Counted from the first letter of the stretch, positions 1 to 9,111 are shown. The stretch: DNA of 64,000 bases from Cellulomonas massiliensis JC225 (GCF_000312005.1 NZ_HE978588.1:784297-848296); one strand, 5' to 3'. A program made the numbers and translations. The notes: a model not told the origin generated them from the sequence alone.

Positions 1-1
1 G

Positions 2-850
2 GCCGCCGATGCGCGGGCGACCGGCGCCGCCGACGCGTCCGGGCAGCAGCTGGGCGCCGACGGCGTCCCGGTGGGCCACGCCCAGGTGCTCGACTTCCGC
101 GCCGACTCCGGGCACGGCGTCTCCGGAGTCGTCCGGACGGCGCACGCGGGCGTCGGGCTCGGCCGGCGCGTCCTCGTCGGACGGCCCGGCTGGCTGCGCG
201 AGCAGGGGGTCGCGACGGACACCGTCGACGACGCGGTCGCCGCGGCCGAGCAGGACGGGGCGACGGCGGTCGTCGTCGCCTGGGACGGCTCGGTGCGCGG
301 CGCGATCGTCCTGCGGGACCCGCTCAAGGCGACGTCGCGGCAGGCGGTCGAGGAGCTGCGCGCCGCCGGGCTGCGGCCCGTGCTGCTCACGGGCGACAAC
401 GAGGGAGCCGCGCGGGCGACCGCCCGCGAGGTGGGCATCGAGGACGTGCTCGCCCAGGTGCTGCCGGCGGACAAGGTCGCGGCGGTCGAGCGGCTGCAGG
501 CCCAGGGCGCTCGCGTCGCGATGGTCGGCGACGGGGTCAACGACGCGGCGGCGCTCGCGCAGGCGGACCTCGGCCTCGCGATGGGCACCGGCACCGACGT
601 GGCGATCGAGGCCGCCGACATCACGCTGGTCCGTGGGGACCTGCGCTCGGCCGCGCAGGCGGTGCGTCTCTCGCGTCGCACCCTGCGCGTGATCCGGCAG
701 AACCTCTTCTGGGCGTTCGCCTACAACGTCGCGGCGATCCCGCTGGCCGCGGCCGGGCTGCTGAACCCGATGATCGCGGGCGCCGCGATGGCGTTCTCCT
801 CCGTGCTCGTCGTGACGAACTCGCTGCGGCTGCGCCGGTTCGACCGCTGA
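2..850 (+). CDS. Copper-type P-ATPase, C-terminal part (5' end outside window)
   Basis: The reading frame is open from the first bases, so this is the C-terminal ~282 residues of a heavy-metal P1B-ATPase. Visible parts are the HGVSGVV segment of the nucleotide-binding domain, the LLTGDN motif, the hinge motif MVGDGVNDAAAL, and the last two membrane helices. These helices carry the YN and MxxSS signatures (AFAYN; MAFSSVLVV) associated with Cu+-exporting P1B-1 pumps. The phosphorylated DKTGT motif and metal-binding domains lie upstream of the window. Role inferred from the family: ATP-driven Cu+ efflux across the cytoplasmic membrane. Copper specificity is inferred from the helix signatures only. 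Confidence 0.93.
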   Translation, partial: AADARATGAADASGQQLGADGVPVGHAQVLDFRADSGHGVSGVVRTAHAGVGLGRRVLVGRPGWLREQGVATDTVDDAVAAAEQDGATAVVVAWDGSVRGAIVLRDPLKATSRQAVEELRAAGLRPVLLTGDNEGAARATAREVGIEDVLAQVLPADKVAAVERLQAQGARVAMVGDGVNDAAALAQADLGLAMGTGTDVAIEAADITLVRGDLRSAAQAVRLSRRTLRVIRQNLFWAFAYNVAAIPLAAAGLLNPMIAGAAMAFSSVLVVTNSLRLRRFDR

Positions 851-880
851 GGCGCGGGCTTCCCCGGTGGGGCTCTAATG

Positions 881-898
881 TGATATCACTTTGATATC
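881..898 (+). promoter_or_regulatory. Paired TGATATC motif, candidate RHH operator
   Basis: Two copies of TGATATC start at 881 and 892, exactly 11 bp (one helical turn) apart, about 40 bp before the SPFH start codon. The first copy is a full palindrome, TGATATCA. In such GC-rich DNA this AT-rich pair stands out. The downstream operon encodes a ribbon-helix-helix protein, a fold that binds tandem short sites cooperatively, so autoregulation is the natural inference. The second TGATAT could also serve as a -10 element. Confidence 0.55.
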
Positions 899-938
899 GC
901 CTGGACCCCGCCGGGCGCCCGACGCCCAGGAGGCACCC

Positions 939-1895
939 ATGACCGAGACCGTCCCCCCGCAGGAGTCCGAGGGCGGCGAGCCCGCCGGCCGCCCCGTGGG
1001 TCACGCGGGGGCGCGCGTCGACATCGAGGAGCGCACGGCGTGGTCGCTCGGCGCCGGTGGCGCCGTGCTCGCGCTCCTCGTCGCGGTCGGGTTCGTCGCC
1101 GTCGCGATCCCCCTGTTCGCCGCGGCCGACCGGGGCCAGGACGCACTCGGCGGCCTCGGCATCCTCGTGCTCCTCGTCGGCCTGCTCGCCCTGTCCGGCC
1201 TGACGATCGTCTCCCCCGGCCAGACGAAGGTCGTCCAGCTGTTCGGCCGCTACCTCGGGACCGTCCGGCGCACCGGCTTCGTCCTCACCGTGCCGCTGAC
1301 GACGAAGAAGCGCGTCTCGGTCCGGGTGCGCAACTTCGAGACGAACGAGCTCAAGGTCAACGACGCGGACGGCAACCCGATCAACATCGCCGCGATCGTC
1401 GTCTGGCAGGTCGCGGACACCGCGAAGGCGACCTTCGCCGTCGAGGACTACGCCGACTTCGTCCGCGTCCAGTCCGAGTCCGCGCTGCGGCACGTCGCGA
1501 TGGCCCACCCGTACGACCACGCCGACCACGGCGAGCAGTCGTTGCGGGGCGCGACGGACGTCGTCTCCGGCGAGATCGCCGCCGAGGTCGCCGAGCGCGT
1601 GGTCATCGCGGGCATCGAGGTCATCGAGGCGCGCATCTCCAACCTCGCGTACGCGCCCGAGATCGCCCAGGCCATGCTGCAGCGCCAGCAGGCCGGCGCG
1701 ATCATCGCCGCCCGCGAGCGGATCGTCGAGGGCGCGGTGTCGATGGTCGAGGACGCGCTGGGCCGCCTCGAGCGCGACGGCATCGTCAGCCTCGACGACG
1801 AGCGGCGCGCGGCGATGGTGTCCAACCTGCTCGTCGTGCTGTGCGGCGAGAGCCGCCCGACGCCCGTCGTCAACGCGGGGAGCCTGTACGCGTGA
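939..1895 (+). CDS. SPFH/Band 7 domain membrane protein
   Basis: Start ATG 939 has a perfect AGGAGG at 928-933. The 318-residue product has two hydrophobic segments near residues 36-62 and 70-88, followed by a stomatin/prohibitin-like SPFH domain (about 90-270) that opens with [21 protein letters not shown] proteins oligomerise on membranes and organise microdomains or partner proteases. The exact role here is unknown. The gene overlaps the next one by 4 bp (GTGA), so it is translationally coupled to a small DNA-binding protein. Confidence 0.88.
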   Translation: MTETVPPQESEGGEPAGRPVGHAGARVDIEERTAWSLGAGGAVLALLVAVGFVAVAIPLFAAADRGQDALGGLGILVLLVGLLALSGLTIVSPGQTKVVQLFGRYLGTVRRTGFVLTVPLTTKKRVSVRVRNFETNELKVNDADGNPINIAAIVVWQVADTAKATFAVEDYADFVRVQSESALRHVAMAHPYDHADHGEQSLRGATDVVSGEIAAEVAERVVIAGIEVIEARISNLAYAPEIAQAMLQRQQAGAIIAARERIVEGAVSMVEDALGRLERDGIVSLDDERRAAMVSNLLVVLCGESRPTPVVNAGSLYA

Positions 1896-2152
1896 GCGAC
1901 CGGGCCGACGCGTCCGCGCCGGGCGGGGATCGTCCCGCCCGGCGCGAGCGCAAGCAGGTGCTGCTGCGGCTGGACCCGGCGGTGCACGACGCGCTGGCCC
2001 GCTGGGCCGCCGACGACCTGCGGTCCGTCAACGCCCAGGTCGAGCTCCTGCTGCGCCGTGCCCTGGACGACGCCGGCCGCATGCCGCGCGACGCCGGCCC
2101 CCAGCGGCGACCGGGCCGCCCGCGCGCCGGCGAGCGGCCCGGGGAGCCGTGA
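1892..2152 (+). CDS. Ribbon-helix-helix (Arc/HicB-like) DNA-binding protein
   Basis: GTG start overlaps the SPFH stop codon. The 86-residue protein contains [19 protein letters not shown] followed by a helix with [14 protein letters not shown], the typical beta-strand/helix/helix of Arc-family repressors. The C-terminal third is a basic, proline-rich tail. Databases often label such proteins toxin-antitoxin components, but no toxin gene is adjacent and the partner is a stomatin-like protein. A local repressor acting on the TGATATC pair at 881-898 is the best inference. Confidence 0.82.
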   Translation: MSDRADASAPGGDRPARRERKQVLLRLDPAVHDALARWAADDLRSVNAQVELLLRRALDDAGRMPRDAGPQRRPGRPRAGERPGEP

Positions 2153-2162
2153 GCTCCCGGCG

Positions 2163-2939
2163 TCAGCGGAAGCGGCGGCCCTCGTCGGCGCGGTACGCCA
2201 GCACGGCGAGCAGCCCGAACACGAACGTCCAGCCGAGCAGCACCGGCAGCGCGAGCGCGTACGCCTCGACCCCCGTCACCATCTGCACCGTCAGGTCGCG
2301 CAGCGCCCGCGTCGGCAGGGCCCGCGACAGCGCGTCGAGCCACGCCGGGAAGGCCTCCGGCGGCATGAAGAGGCCGCCCGCGAACGCGAGCGGGAACACG
2401 ATCGCCTGGACGACCGCGATGGCCGCCTTCGACGAGAGGCGGTAGCCGATCGCGAGCCCCAGCAGGACGAACGGCACCGCGGCGGCGAGCACGAGCAGCA
2501 CCGACCAGCCGGCCTGCGCCCAGGTGAGCGCCGCGGCCGTGAGCAGCCAGCCGACGAGCACGATCGGCACGACGGACACGTAGGACCAGCCGACGCCGTT
2601 GAGCACCCGGCCCGTGAGGCGCGGGAGCGGGCCCGCGGGCAGCGTCCGGACGAACGGGTCGAACGGCATCTGCCGGTCCTCGGCGACGCCCGCGCCGAAC
2701 GAGAACATGCAGGTCGACATCACGGCGAAGACGCCGAGCTGCACCACCGCCGCCGTGGCGTAGAGCGGGTTCTCGGCGACAGCGCGCTGCGGCACCACGA
2801 AGAACAGCAGCGCGAGCGCCGGGAACGCGAGGTTGCCGATCACTGCGATGGGGATGCGGACCGTCTCGACGAACCCGAGCCGGGCGTGCAGCCAGGCAAG
2901 CCGCCAGAACGGGCGGCGCGCGAGGGTCTCGGTGGTCAT
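2163..2939 (-). CDS. ABC transporter permease
   Basis: 258 residues with about six membrane helices, of the ABC-2 type seen in drug or lipid exporters. Start ATG 2939 overlaps the stop of the ATPase gene upstream (ATGA). It is the last gene of a four-gene minus-strand operon (membrane protein, winged-helix regulator, ATPase, permease), all linked by 4-bp overlaps. The substrate cannot be read from sequence. Export is inferred from the ABC-2 fold and the absence of a binding protein. Confidence 0.88.
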   Translation of the reverse strand: MTTETLARRPFWRLAWLHARLGFVETVRIPIAVIGNLAFPALALLFFVVPQRAVAENPLYATAAVVQLGVFAVMSTCMFSFGAGVAEDRQMPFDPFVRTLPAGPLPRLTGRVLNGVGWSYVSVVPIVLVGWLLTAAALTWAQAGWSVLLVLAAAVPFVLLGLAIGYRLSSKAAIAVVQAIVFPLAFAGGLFMPPEAFPAWLDALSRALPTRALRDLTVQMVTGVEAYALALPVLLGWTFVFGLLAVLAYRADEGRRFR

Positions 2940-3919
2940 GCGGTCACCTCCTGGGTGGCGGCGGGCGCGCCGGCTCCGGCACGGCCCTCGTCGTCGGGGC
3001 GCTCCCCCTGGGCGGCGGTGAGGGCGAGGAACGCCTCCTCCAGCGACGCGCCCCGGACCTCGAGGTCCCGGAACGGGGTGCCGCGCTCGACGAGCGCCCG
3101 GACGAACGCGTCGGCGTCGGACGCGAGCACCGTGACCCGGTCGCCGGCGGGCGAGGCCACGCGCCCGGCGAGACTGTGCGCGCCCGGGAGCGCGGCGAGC
3201 TCGTCGCCGTCCGCGACGCCCGCGGGCAGCGTGAGGAGCACGCGCCGCAGCCCGACGAGGTCGAGCACCGAGCGCAGCGAGCCGTCGGCCAGCACGCGTC
3301 CGCGGTCGATGACGACGACCCGCTGGGCGAGCGCCTCCACCTCCTCGAGGTAGTGGCTCGTGAGCAGCACCGTCGCCCCGTCCGCGTGGTAGTCGCGCAG
3401 CGCCTGCCACAGCACGTGGCGCGCCTCGACGTCGAGGCCCGTGGTCGGCTCGTCGAGGAGCACGAGCCGGGGCCGGCCCACCAGGGCGAGCGCGACGGCG
3501 AGCCGGCGCTTCTGCCCGCCGGACAGCCCGCCGGTCTGGCGGCGCACGAGGTCCTCCAGGCCGAACCGGGCGAGGGCCTCCCCGCGCGTCATGGGGTCGG
3601 GGTAGTGCCCGGCGACGAGGTCGACGACCTCGCCGACCCGCAGCGTGGGCGGCAGCCCGGTCTCCTGGGGCGTGGTGCCCAGCCCGATGCGGGACCGGGC
3701 GTCGCGCGGGTCGCCCCCGAGCAGCCGCACCGTGCCGGCGTCGGGCCGGCGCAGGCCGGAGACGAGGCTGAGCAGCGTCGACTTCCCGGCGCCGTTCGGG
3801 CCGAGCAGCCCGACGAGCTCCCCCGGGTGCACGTCGAGGCTGACGTCGTCGAGCGCGACCACGGCGCCGAACGTGCGTCGCACCCCCCGCACCTCGACGA
3901 CCGGCGGTCCCGCGGTCAC
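2936..3919 (-). CDS. ABC transporter ATP-binding protein
   Basis: 327 residues. Walker A GPNGAGKST, signature LSGGQKRR, Walker B LVLLDEPTTGLD and H-loop LLTSHYLEEVE are all intact, so it should be an active ATPase. The C-terminal ~80 residues form the extra domain common in DrrA/CcmA-like exporters. GTG start 3919 overlaps the regulator's stop codon. It pairs with the permease at 2163-2939. Confidence 0.93.
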   Translation of the reverse strand: MTAGPPVVEVRGVRRTFGAVVALDDVSLDVHPGELVGLLGPNGAGKSTLLSLVSGLRRPDAGTVRLLGGDPRDARSRIGLGTTPQETGLPPTLRVGEVVDLVAGHYPDPMTRGEALARFGLEDLVRRQTGGLSGGQKRRLAVALALVGRPRLVLLDEPTTGLDVEARHVLWQALRDYHADGATVLLTSHYLEEVEALAQRVVVIDRGRVLADGSLRSVLDLVGLRRVLLTLPAGVADGDELAALPGAHSLAGRVASPAGDRVTVLASDADAFVRALVERGTPFRDLEVRGASLEEAFLALTAAQGERPDDEGRAGAGAPAATQEVTA

Positions 3920-4218
3920 GAGACGCCGCCCAGCAGCGCGCGCAGCTGCTCGGTGTACCGCTCGAACGCGAGGCGCCCGGCCCCGGTCAGCTCCACGTAG
4001 GTGACCGGCGTGCGCCCCTCGTAGGTCTTCGTGATGCTCACGTACTCCGCCTCCTCCAGCCTGCGCAGATGGGTCGAGAGGTTGCCGGCGGTCATGTCGA
4101 GCAGCCTCTGCAGCCGCGGGAACGCGATGCGGTCCCCCCGGCCCAGCGCGGCGAGGGTCGCCACCACGCGCAGCCGCGCCTGCGCGTGGATCACGGGGTC
4201 GAGCGCGTCGTCGCTCAC
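3916..4218 (-). CDS. Winged-helix transcriptional regulator
   Basis: A 100-residue compact wHTH protein. The recognition-helix region reads DMTAGNLSTHLRRLEEAEYV, followed by a wing containing KTYEGRTPVTYVELT. This is the single-domain ArsR/MarR-like family common in actinobacterial ABC operons. GTG start 4218 overlaps the stop of the upstream membrane protein. It probably represses its own operon through the inverted repeat at 4895-4909. Confidence 0.88.
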   Translation of the reverse strand: MSDDALDPVIHAQARLRVVATLAALGRGDRIAFPRLQRLLDMTAGNLSTHLRRLEEAEYVSITKTYEGRTPVTYVELTGAGRLAFERYTEQLRALLGGVS

Positions 4219-4871
4219 GCCGGCGCGCCCGCTGCCGCCGCACGCCGGGCACGGAGCCCGACGACGAGCGACGCGACGAGGGCGACGCCGCCGCCCGCCA
4301 GGCCCATGACGAGGTAGGTGCAGGGCACGCCGGCGAAGGCGGCGGCACCGGCGACGAGGGCGATCCACACGCCGAGGCCGTACAGCAGCCGCTCGTGCCA
4401 CAGCGCGCCGCCGGCGACGTACAGCAGCGCCACGACCAGCGCTGCGATGCTGTTCGCGGCGACCGCGACGACCTCCGGCGAGGCTCCCGCGCCGGCGATG
4501 CCCCCGACGATCAGGCCCTGCGCCGTGAACCCGACGGGCCACGCGAAGCCGTAGAGCGCGCCCTCGACGGCGCTGACGCCGCGGATCCCCCGGGACCGGT
4601 GCGCGGTGTGCCACACGGTCGCGGCCACCGCCACCACCCCGAGCCCGATCGCGAGCGCGGCGGCCGCGACGCCCGGCGTGCCGTCGTCCCGCGCGCTCGC
4701 CCACAGCGCGCCGTACCCGACCAGCCAGGCCGCGCCCCACGCGCCGGTGATGAGCGCCGACGACGGCTCCGTCGTGGCGGCCCGCCGCCGCTGCTGGTCG
4801 ATGATCCCGAGCGCCTCCCGCGGGTCCAGCCCGTCGCGCCCCGTCGAGACCGCATCCTCGTCGCTGCTCAT
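4215..4871 (-). CDS. Multi-pass membrane protein, first gene of the exporter operon
   Basis: 218 residues with about six hydrophobic segments. No enzymatic motif was recognised. Start ATG 4871 is chosen because an AGGGGG-like Shine-Dalgarno lies 6 nt upstream. An in-frame ATG at 4877 abuts that site too closely. Genes of this type often head operons with a small wHTH protein and an ABC exporter, so a sensor or accessory role is possible but unproven. Confidence 0.8.
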   Translation of the reverse strand: MSSDEDAVSTGRDGLDPREALGIIDQQRRRAATTEPSSALITGAWGAAWLVGYGALWASARDDGTPGVAAAALAIGLGVVAVAATVWHTAHRSRGIRGVSAVEGALYGFAWPVGFTAQGLIVGGIAGAGASPEVVAVAANSIAALVVALLYVAGGALWHERLLYGLGVWIALVAGAAAFAGVPCTYLVMGLAGGGVALVASLVVGLRARRAAAAGAPA

Positions 4872-4894
4872 CGCCATCCCCCTGGTCGGCTGAG

Positions 4895-4909
4895 GTTTGC
4901 GCCACAAAC
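4895..4909 (-). promoter_or_regulatory. Inverted repeat GTTTG-N5-CAAAC, candidate operator
   Basis: Perfect 5-bp arms (GTTTG 4895-4899, CAAAC 4905-4909) with a 5-nt spacer lie 24 nt upstream of the first gene of the exporter operon. The AT-rich run is conspicuous here. It is a plausible binding site for the wHTH protein encoded in the operon. This assignment is an inference from position and symmetry. Confidence 0.5.
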
Positions 4910-4993
4910 TACTCTGCGCCACCTCGCCGGACAACCCCCGGCGCCCCGGCGTCGTCCAGCCCGCGCCCAGCCCGCGCGCCTACAGTCGTCGCC

Positions 4994-5836
4994 ATGACGC
5001 CTCCCGCCGGGCCGACGGCCGACGCCGTCGACGAGCCGCCGGCCCCCGCTGCCGCCCGTGCCCCGGGCCCGTCGCCGCGCGCGGTCCGGCGGCGGCTCAC
5101 CGCCGAGGTGTGGATCGTCCTGGGGCTGTCGCTCGGCTCGTCCGGGCTCTACGCCGTGGTCCGGATCATCGACCGCATGACCGCGGGCCCCTCGCTCGGC
5201 AGCCAGAGCACCGCGCTCAACCCGAGCGTCTCACCGCGCCCCTGGCTCGACCTGACCTACCAGCTGCTCGGGCTGGCCCTGGCGCTCGTCCCCGTCGCGC
5301 TGGTGCTCTACCTGCTGTCCGCCGGCGGGCGGTCGGCCGTGCGCCGCATCGGCCTCGACCTGGGCCGGCCGTGGCGCGACCTCGCGGTCGGCGCGGGCCT
5401 CGCCGCCCTCATCGGCGTCCCCGGCCTGGGCCTCTACGTCGCCGGACGCGCGCTGGGCGTCACCGTCGAGGTGCAGGCCTCCGCGCTCAACACGGCCTGG
5501 TGGACGATCCCGGTGCTGGTCCTCGCCGCGCTCAAGAACGGCCTCCTGGAGGAGGTCGTCGCGGTCGGCTACCTCATGGAGCGGCTGCGCGAGCTGCGCT
5601 GGTCCGCGCCGGCGGTCGTCGCCGCGAGCGCCCTGCTGCGCGGCTCGTACCACCTCTACCAGGGGTGGGGCCCGTTCGTCGGGAACGTCGTCATGGGCCT
5701 GGTGTTCGCCGAGTACTACCGCCGGCGCCGGCGCGTGATGCCGCTCGTCGTCGCCCACACGCTCATGGACGTGTTCGTCTTCGTCGGCTACGCGCTCGTG
5801 CCGCACGCGTGGCTGCAGGCGCTGCACCTCACCTGA
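4994..5836 (+). CDS. CPBP family intramembrane metalloprotease
   Basis: 280 residues. After a proline/alanine-rich cytosolic N-terminus (1-35) come about seven to eight membrane helices. The three CPBP/Abi motifs are present: E186-E187 (LLEEVV), H220 (RGSYH) and H255/D259 (HTLMD), the glutamate/histidine residues of type II CAAX-protease-like enzymes. The usual arginine of EExxxR is absent. Likely a membrane-embedded peptidase; substrates unknown. A -10-like TACAGT at 4981-4986 sits 13 nt before the ATG, so the mRNA may be leaderless. The 3' end overlaps the convergent HdeD-like gene by 8 bp. Confidence 0.88.
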   Translation: MTPPAGPTADAVDEPPAPAAARAPGPSPRAVRRRLTAEVWIVLGLSLGSSGLYAVVRIIDRMTAGPSLGSQSTALNPSVSPRPWLDLTYQLLGLALALVPVALVLYLLSAGGRSAVRRIGLDLGRPWRDLAVGAGLAALIGVPGLGLYVAGRALGVTVEVQASALNTAWWTIPVLVLAALKNGLLEEVVAVGYLMERLRELRWSAPAVVAASALLRGSYHLYQGWGPFVGNVVMGLVFAEYYRRRRRVMPLVVAHTLMDVFVFVGYALVPHAWLQALHLT

Positions 5837-6416
5837 GCGGGTCCGGGCGCACCAGCGCCTTCGCCATGCTGCGCGTCGCCAGCCCGCTGACGACCAGCAG
5901 GACGCCGCCGACGCACGCGAAGAGCCCGATCAGCACGACGATGACGGTCACCGAGGTCTGCGGGTTGGCGAGCAGCACGATCCCGAACAGCAGGTTGACG
6001 AGCCCGAACGCGAGCACCCAGTACCAGGCCACCTCCTCGGCCCGGTAGAGCACGATCGACGCCACGACGGCGAACACCCCGACGGCGACGACCCAGAACG
6101 CCGCGAAGTAGAACAGCACGGTCGCGGTGGGCTGCGGCCACAGGACGAGGACGAGGCCGAGGGCGATCTCGACGAGCCCGCCGAGCAGCTCCCACCAGAA
6201 CGCACCCTGGCGCCGGTCGGCGAACGCCTGCACGACCACCAGCACGCCGTCGAGCACGGCGAACGCGCCGAACACCCAGACGAGGGCGGTGACGCTCTCG
6301 AGCGGGCGCGCGAGCATGAACAGCCCGAGCAGCAGGATCACGGCGCCGCGGACCACGGGCACCCACCAGATCCGCCGCAGCTCGGCGGACAGGCGTTCGG
6401 CGGCGAGCTCGGACAT
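5829..6416 (-). CDS. HdeD-like DUF308 membrane protein
   Basis: 195 residues with six predicted helices arranged as three repeated hairpins, the DUF308/HdeD architecture (acid-resistance membrane protein in enterobacteria). ATG 6416 has GGAGGAG upstream. The internal motif pattern (ALGLVLVLWPQ; LFGIVLLANPQT) shows the repeat. Function in actinobacteria is not established. Its stop overlaps the convergent CPBP gene. Confidence 0.87.
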   Translation of the reverse strand: MSELAAERLSAELRRIWWVPVVRGAVILLLGLFMLARPLESVTALVWVFGAFAVLDGVLVVVQAFADRRQGAFWWELLGGLVEIALGLVLVLWPQPTATVLFYFAAFWVVAVGVFAVVASIVLYRAEEVAWYWVLAFGLVNLLFGIVLLANPQTSVTVIVVLIGLFACVGGVLLVVSGLATRSMAKALVRPDPLR

Positions 6417-6543
6417 CGGTGCTCCTCCCGACGGACCCGCCACGCGGGCGCTGCCTCACGCTAGCGCGCGGCACGTCCGGTTCGCCCGGATCGCCGCCGA
6501 CACGCGGGCCGCGCGCCCGGACCCCCTGCCTAGACTCGTGCGC

Positions 6544-9111
6544 ATGTCCGCCGAGCCCGAGGCCCGCCGCGCGGCTGAGGGGACGGACCCCCTCACGCCG
6601 CCCGCCGACGACGCCGCGCGGCCGCCGGTCGCGGAGGACCGGCCGGAGCCGGCGCCCGGCACCGCCGACCCCGGCGCCACCCGCACGCCCGTCGAGGTCG
6701 ACGACGCGCCCACCCGGCGCATCCACCACCCCGGCGACCTGCTGCAGGCGGTGCTCTCCGCCGCCGGCGTCGTCCTCGTCATGGTCCTCGCCACGTGGGC
6801 CCACGGCACGACCGAGGGCGTCAGCGAGGACGTGCAGGGCTTCGCGTCGTTCCTGCAGGGGTTCCTGTTCGTGCCGGTCGCCCTGCTCGAGGGCCTCGTG
6901 CTGCTCGTCGTGCCGCTCGCGGTGGTGACGGAGCTCGCGATGCGCCGCCTCGGCCGCCAGGTGCTCGACGCGCTCGTCGCCGCCGTCGTCGCGGTGGCGC
7001 TCAACTCCCTCGTCCTGTGGCTCGTCACCACGCTGGACGCGGAGCAGCTGCAGCTCGGCCTCTCGGCCCGGCCCCGGGGATCGCTCGTCGTGACGCTCCC
7101 CGCCTACGTGGCCATCGTCGCGGCGCTCCTCACGGTGTCCGGGCCGCGTCAGCGGTTCCGGACGGTCCGGTGGTCCTGGAACCTGCTGTGGCTGGCGATG
7201 GGCGTCGCGGTCATCACCGGCACGCTGTCGCTGACCGGCGCGGTGGCGTCGCTGCTGCTGGGGCGGGCGGCGGGTCTCGTCGTCCGGTACGCGTCGGGCG
7301 TGCGCGCGGAGCAGGCGTACGGCTCCGCGCTCGTCGCGGGCGTCCGGCACGCCGGGTTCGACCCGGTGCGCCTGCGGCGCATCGACGAGGACGACGAGGG
7401 CGAGCCGGCGGACGCCGCGGCCCGCGCCGTCGTCCGCGCGACCGACCACCGCGCGTACGCGATGACGACGAGCGACGGGCGCGAGCTCGACGTCGTGGTC
7501 CTCGACGGCGACCGGCAGGTCGTCGGCATGCTCGCCCGGCTCTGGCGCTCGATCCGCCTGCGCGGCATCGAGGGCCGGACGATCGTCTCGCTGCGGCAGG
7601 CCGCCGAGCGACGGGCGCTGATGCTGTACGCCGCGCACGCCGCCGGCGTCTCGTCCACCCGGCTGCTCGGGCTCGCCGAGGCCGAGGACTCCGTCGTCTT
7701 CGTCCAGGAGCCGGCGCCGCGGGCGGTGACGCTGGGCGAGCTGCCCGAGGAGCGGCTCACCGACGAGCTGCTGCGCACGCTGTGGGACGAGCTCGGCACC
7801 GCGCACGCAGCCGGGCTGGCGCACCGCAACCTCACGAGCGACACGATCCTCGTCGACGACTCGGGCGACCGGCCGCGGGTGCTGCTCACGACGTGGGAGC
7901 TCGGCGACATCGCGTCGTCGTCGCTCGCGCGCCGGATCGACGTGACGCAGCTCGTGGCGCTGCTGTCCGTGCGGGTCGGCGCCGAGCGCGCCCTGGCGTC
8001 GGCGGTGGCGTCCCTGCCGGAGGCCGACGTCGAGGCGATCGGGCCGCTGCTGCAGACCATCACCCTCCCGCGGCGCACGCGCGACGAGATCCGCCAGGCG
8101 CGCCGGTCCGGGCACCACGCGATCGCGCGGCTGCGCGAGGCGCTCGTGGAGCGCATCCCGGAGGCGGACGTCGAGCCGCAGCAGCTCACCCGGTTCGGGC
8201 TCCGGACGATCCTCACGATCTTCGTGCCGATCGTGGCCGTCATCTACGTCGTCACGACGATCAACATCGAGCAGATCAGCGAGGCGATCGCCGACAGCGA
8301 CTGGCGGTGGGCGGTCGTCGCGTTCGCGCTCGGGCTCGTCACGCTCGTCGGGGCGGCGCTCGCCTTCGTCGCGTTCTCGCCGGTGCGGCTCAGCCTGTGG
8401 CGCGCGACCCTCGTGCAGACCGCGGCCACGTTCGTCGCCCTCGCCGCCCCCGCGGGCATCGGGCCCGCGGCCCTCAACCTGCGGATGCTCACGCGGCGCG
8501 GGGTCAGCGGGTCCCTCGCCGCCGCCACCGTCGCGCTGGTCCAGGTCAGTCAGTTCATCGTGACGCTCGCGCTGCTGCTGGTGCTCACGCTCGTGTCCGG
8601 ACGGCAGGACACGACGCTCACCATCTCGCCGACGATGCTCGTCGTCATCGGGGCCGTCGTCGCGCTCGTGGCGGCGGCGCTGCTGGTGCCGAAGATCCGT
8701 CAGCTCGCGGTCGCGCGGATCATGCCGATCGTGCGGCAGACGTGGCCGCGGCTCCTGGCGACGCTCAGCCAGCCGTCGCGCCTGGCCCTCGCGTTCGGCG
8801 GCAACCTGCTGATGACGCTGGGGTTCATCCTCGCGTTCGACGCGTGCCTCGCGGCCTTCGGCCAGGACGCGTCGCTGATCCAGGTCGCGATCGTCTACCT
8901 GGCGGGCAACACCGCCGGCGCACTCGTGCCGACCCCGGGCGGGATGGGCACGGTCGAGGTCGCCCTCGCCGCGACGCTCTCCGCGGTGACCGGCATCAAC
9001 ACCGGTGTGGCGACCTACGTCGCCGTGCTGTTCCGGGTCGCCACGTACTGGCTGCGCATCCCGATCGGCTGGGTCGCGATGCGGTACCTGCAGAAGACCG
9101 GCGAGCTGTAG
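6544..9111 (+). CDS. Flippase-like (UPF0104/LPG synthase TM domain) protein with pseudokinase-like middle
   Basis: 855 residues. Residues 1-60 are acidic and disordered. Residues 65-245 hold several membrane helices. Residues ~255-520 resemble a kinase-like domain with a catalytic-loop-like HRNLTSDTILVDD at ~428-439, in which the catalytic HRD aspartate is replaced by Asn. I see no DFG. Residues ~540-850 form the eight-helix lysylphosphatidylglycerol-synthase transmembrane (flippase-like) module with a PTPGGMGTVE motif. Similar multidomain proteins occur in mycobacteria and other actinobacteria; the transported lipid is unknown. Promoter-like TAGACT (6531-6536) lies 13 nt before the ATG, so the mRNA may be leaderless. 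Confidence 0.85.
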   Translation: MSAEPEARRAAEGTDPLTPPADDAARPPVAEDRPEPAPGTADPGATRTPVEVDDAPTRRIHHPGDLLQAVLSAAGVVLVMVLATWAHGTTEGVSEDVQGFASFLQGFLFVPVALLEGLVLLVVPLAVVTELAMRRLGRQVLDALVAAVVAVALNSLVLWLVTTLDAEQLQLGLSARPRGSLVVTLPAYVAIVAALLTVSGPRQRFRTVRWSWNLLWLAMGVAVITGTLSLTGAVASLLLGRAAGLVVRYASGVRAEQAYGSALVAGVRHAGFDPVRLRRIDEDDEGEPADAAARAVVRATDHRAYAMTTSDGRELDVVVLDGDRQVVGMLARLWRSIRLRGIEGRTIVSLRQAAERRALMLYAAHAAGVSSTRLLGLAEAEDSVVFVQEPAPRAVTLGELPEERLTDELLRTLWDELGTAHAAGLAHRNLTSDTILVDDSGDRPRVLLTTWELGDIASSSLARRIDVTQLVALLSVRVGAERALASAVASLPEADVEAIGPLLQTITLPRRTRDEIRQARRSGHHAIARLREALVERIPEADVEPQQLTRFGLRTILTIFVPIVAVIYVVTTINIEQISEAIADSDWRWAVVAFALGLVTLVGAALAFVAFSPVRLSLWRATLVQTAATFVALAAPAGIGPAALNLRMLTRRGVSGSLAAATVALVQVSQFIVTLALLLVLTLVSGRQDTTLTISPTMLVVIGAVVALVAAALLVPKIRQLAVARIMPIVRQTWPRLLATLSQPSRLALAFGGNLLMTLGFILAFDACLAAFGQDASLIQVAIVYLAGNTAGALVPTPGGMGTVEVALAATLSAVTGINTGVATYVAVLFRVATYWLRIPIGWVAMRYLQKTGEL

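Noticed and set aside
1892-2152. Toxin-antitoxin module
   Set aside because: The RHH protein's partner is an SPFH membrane protein. No toxin-like ORF is adjacent.
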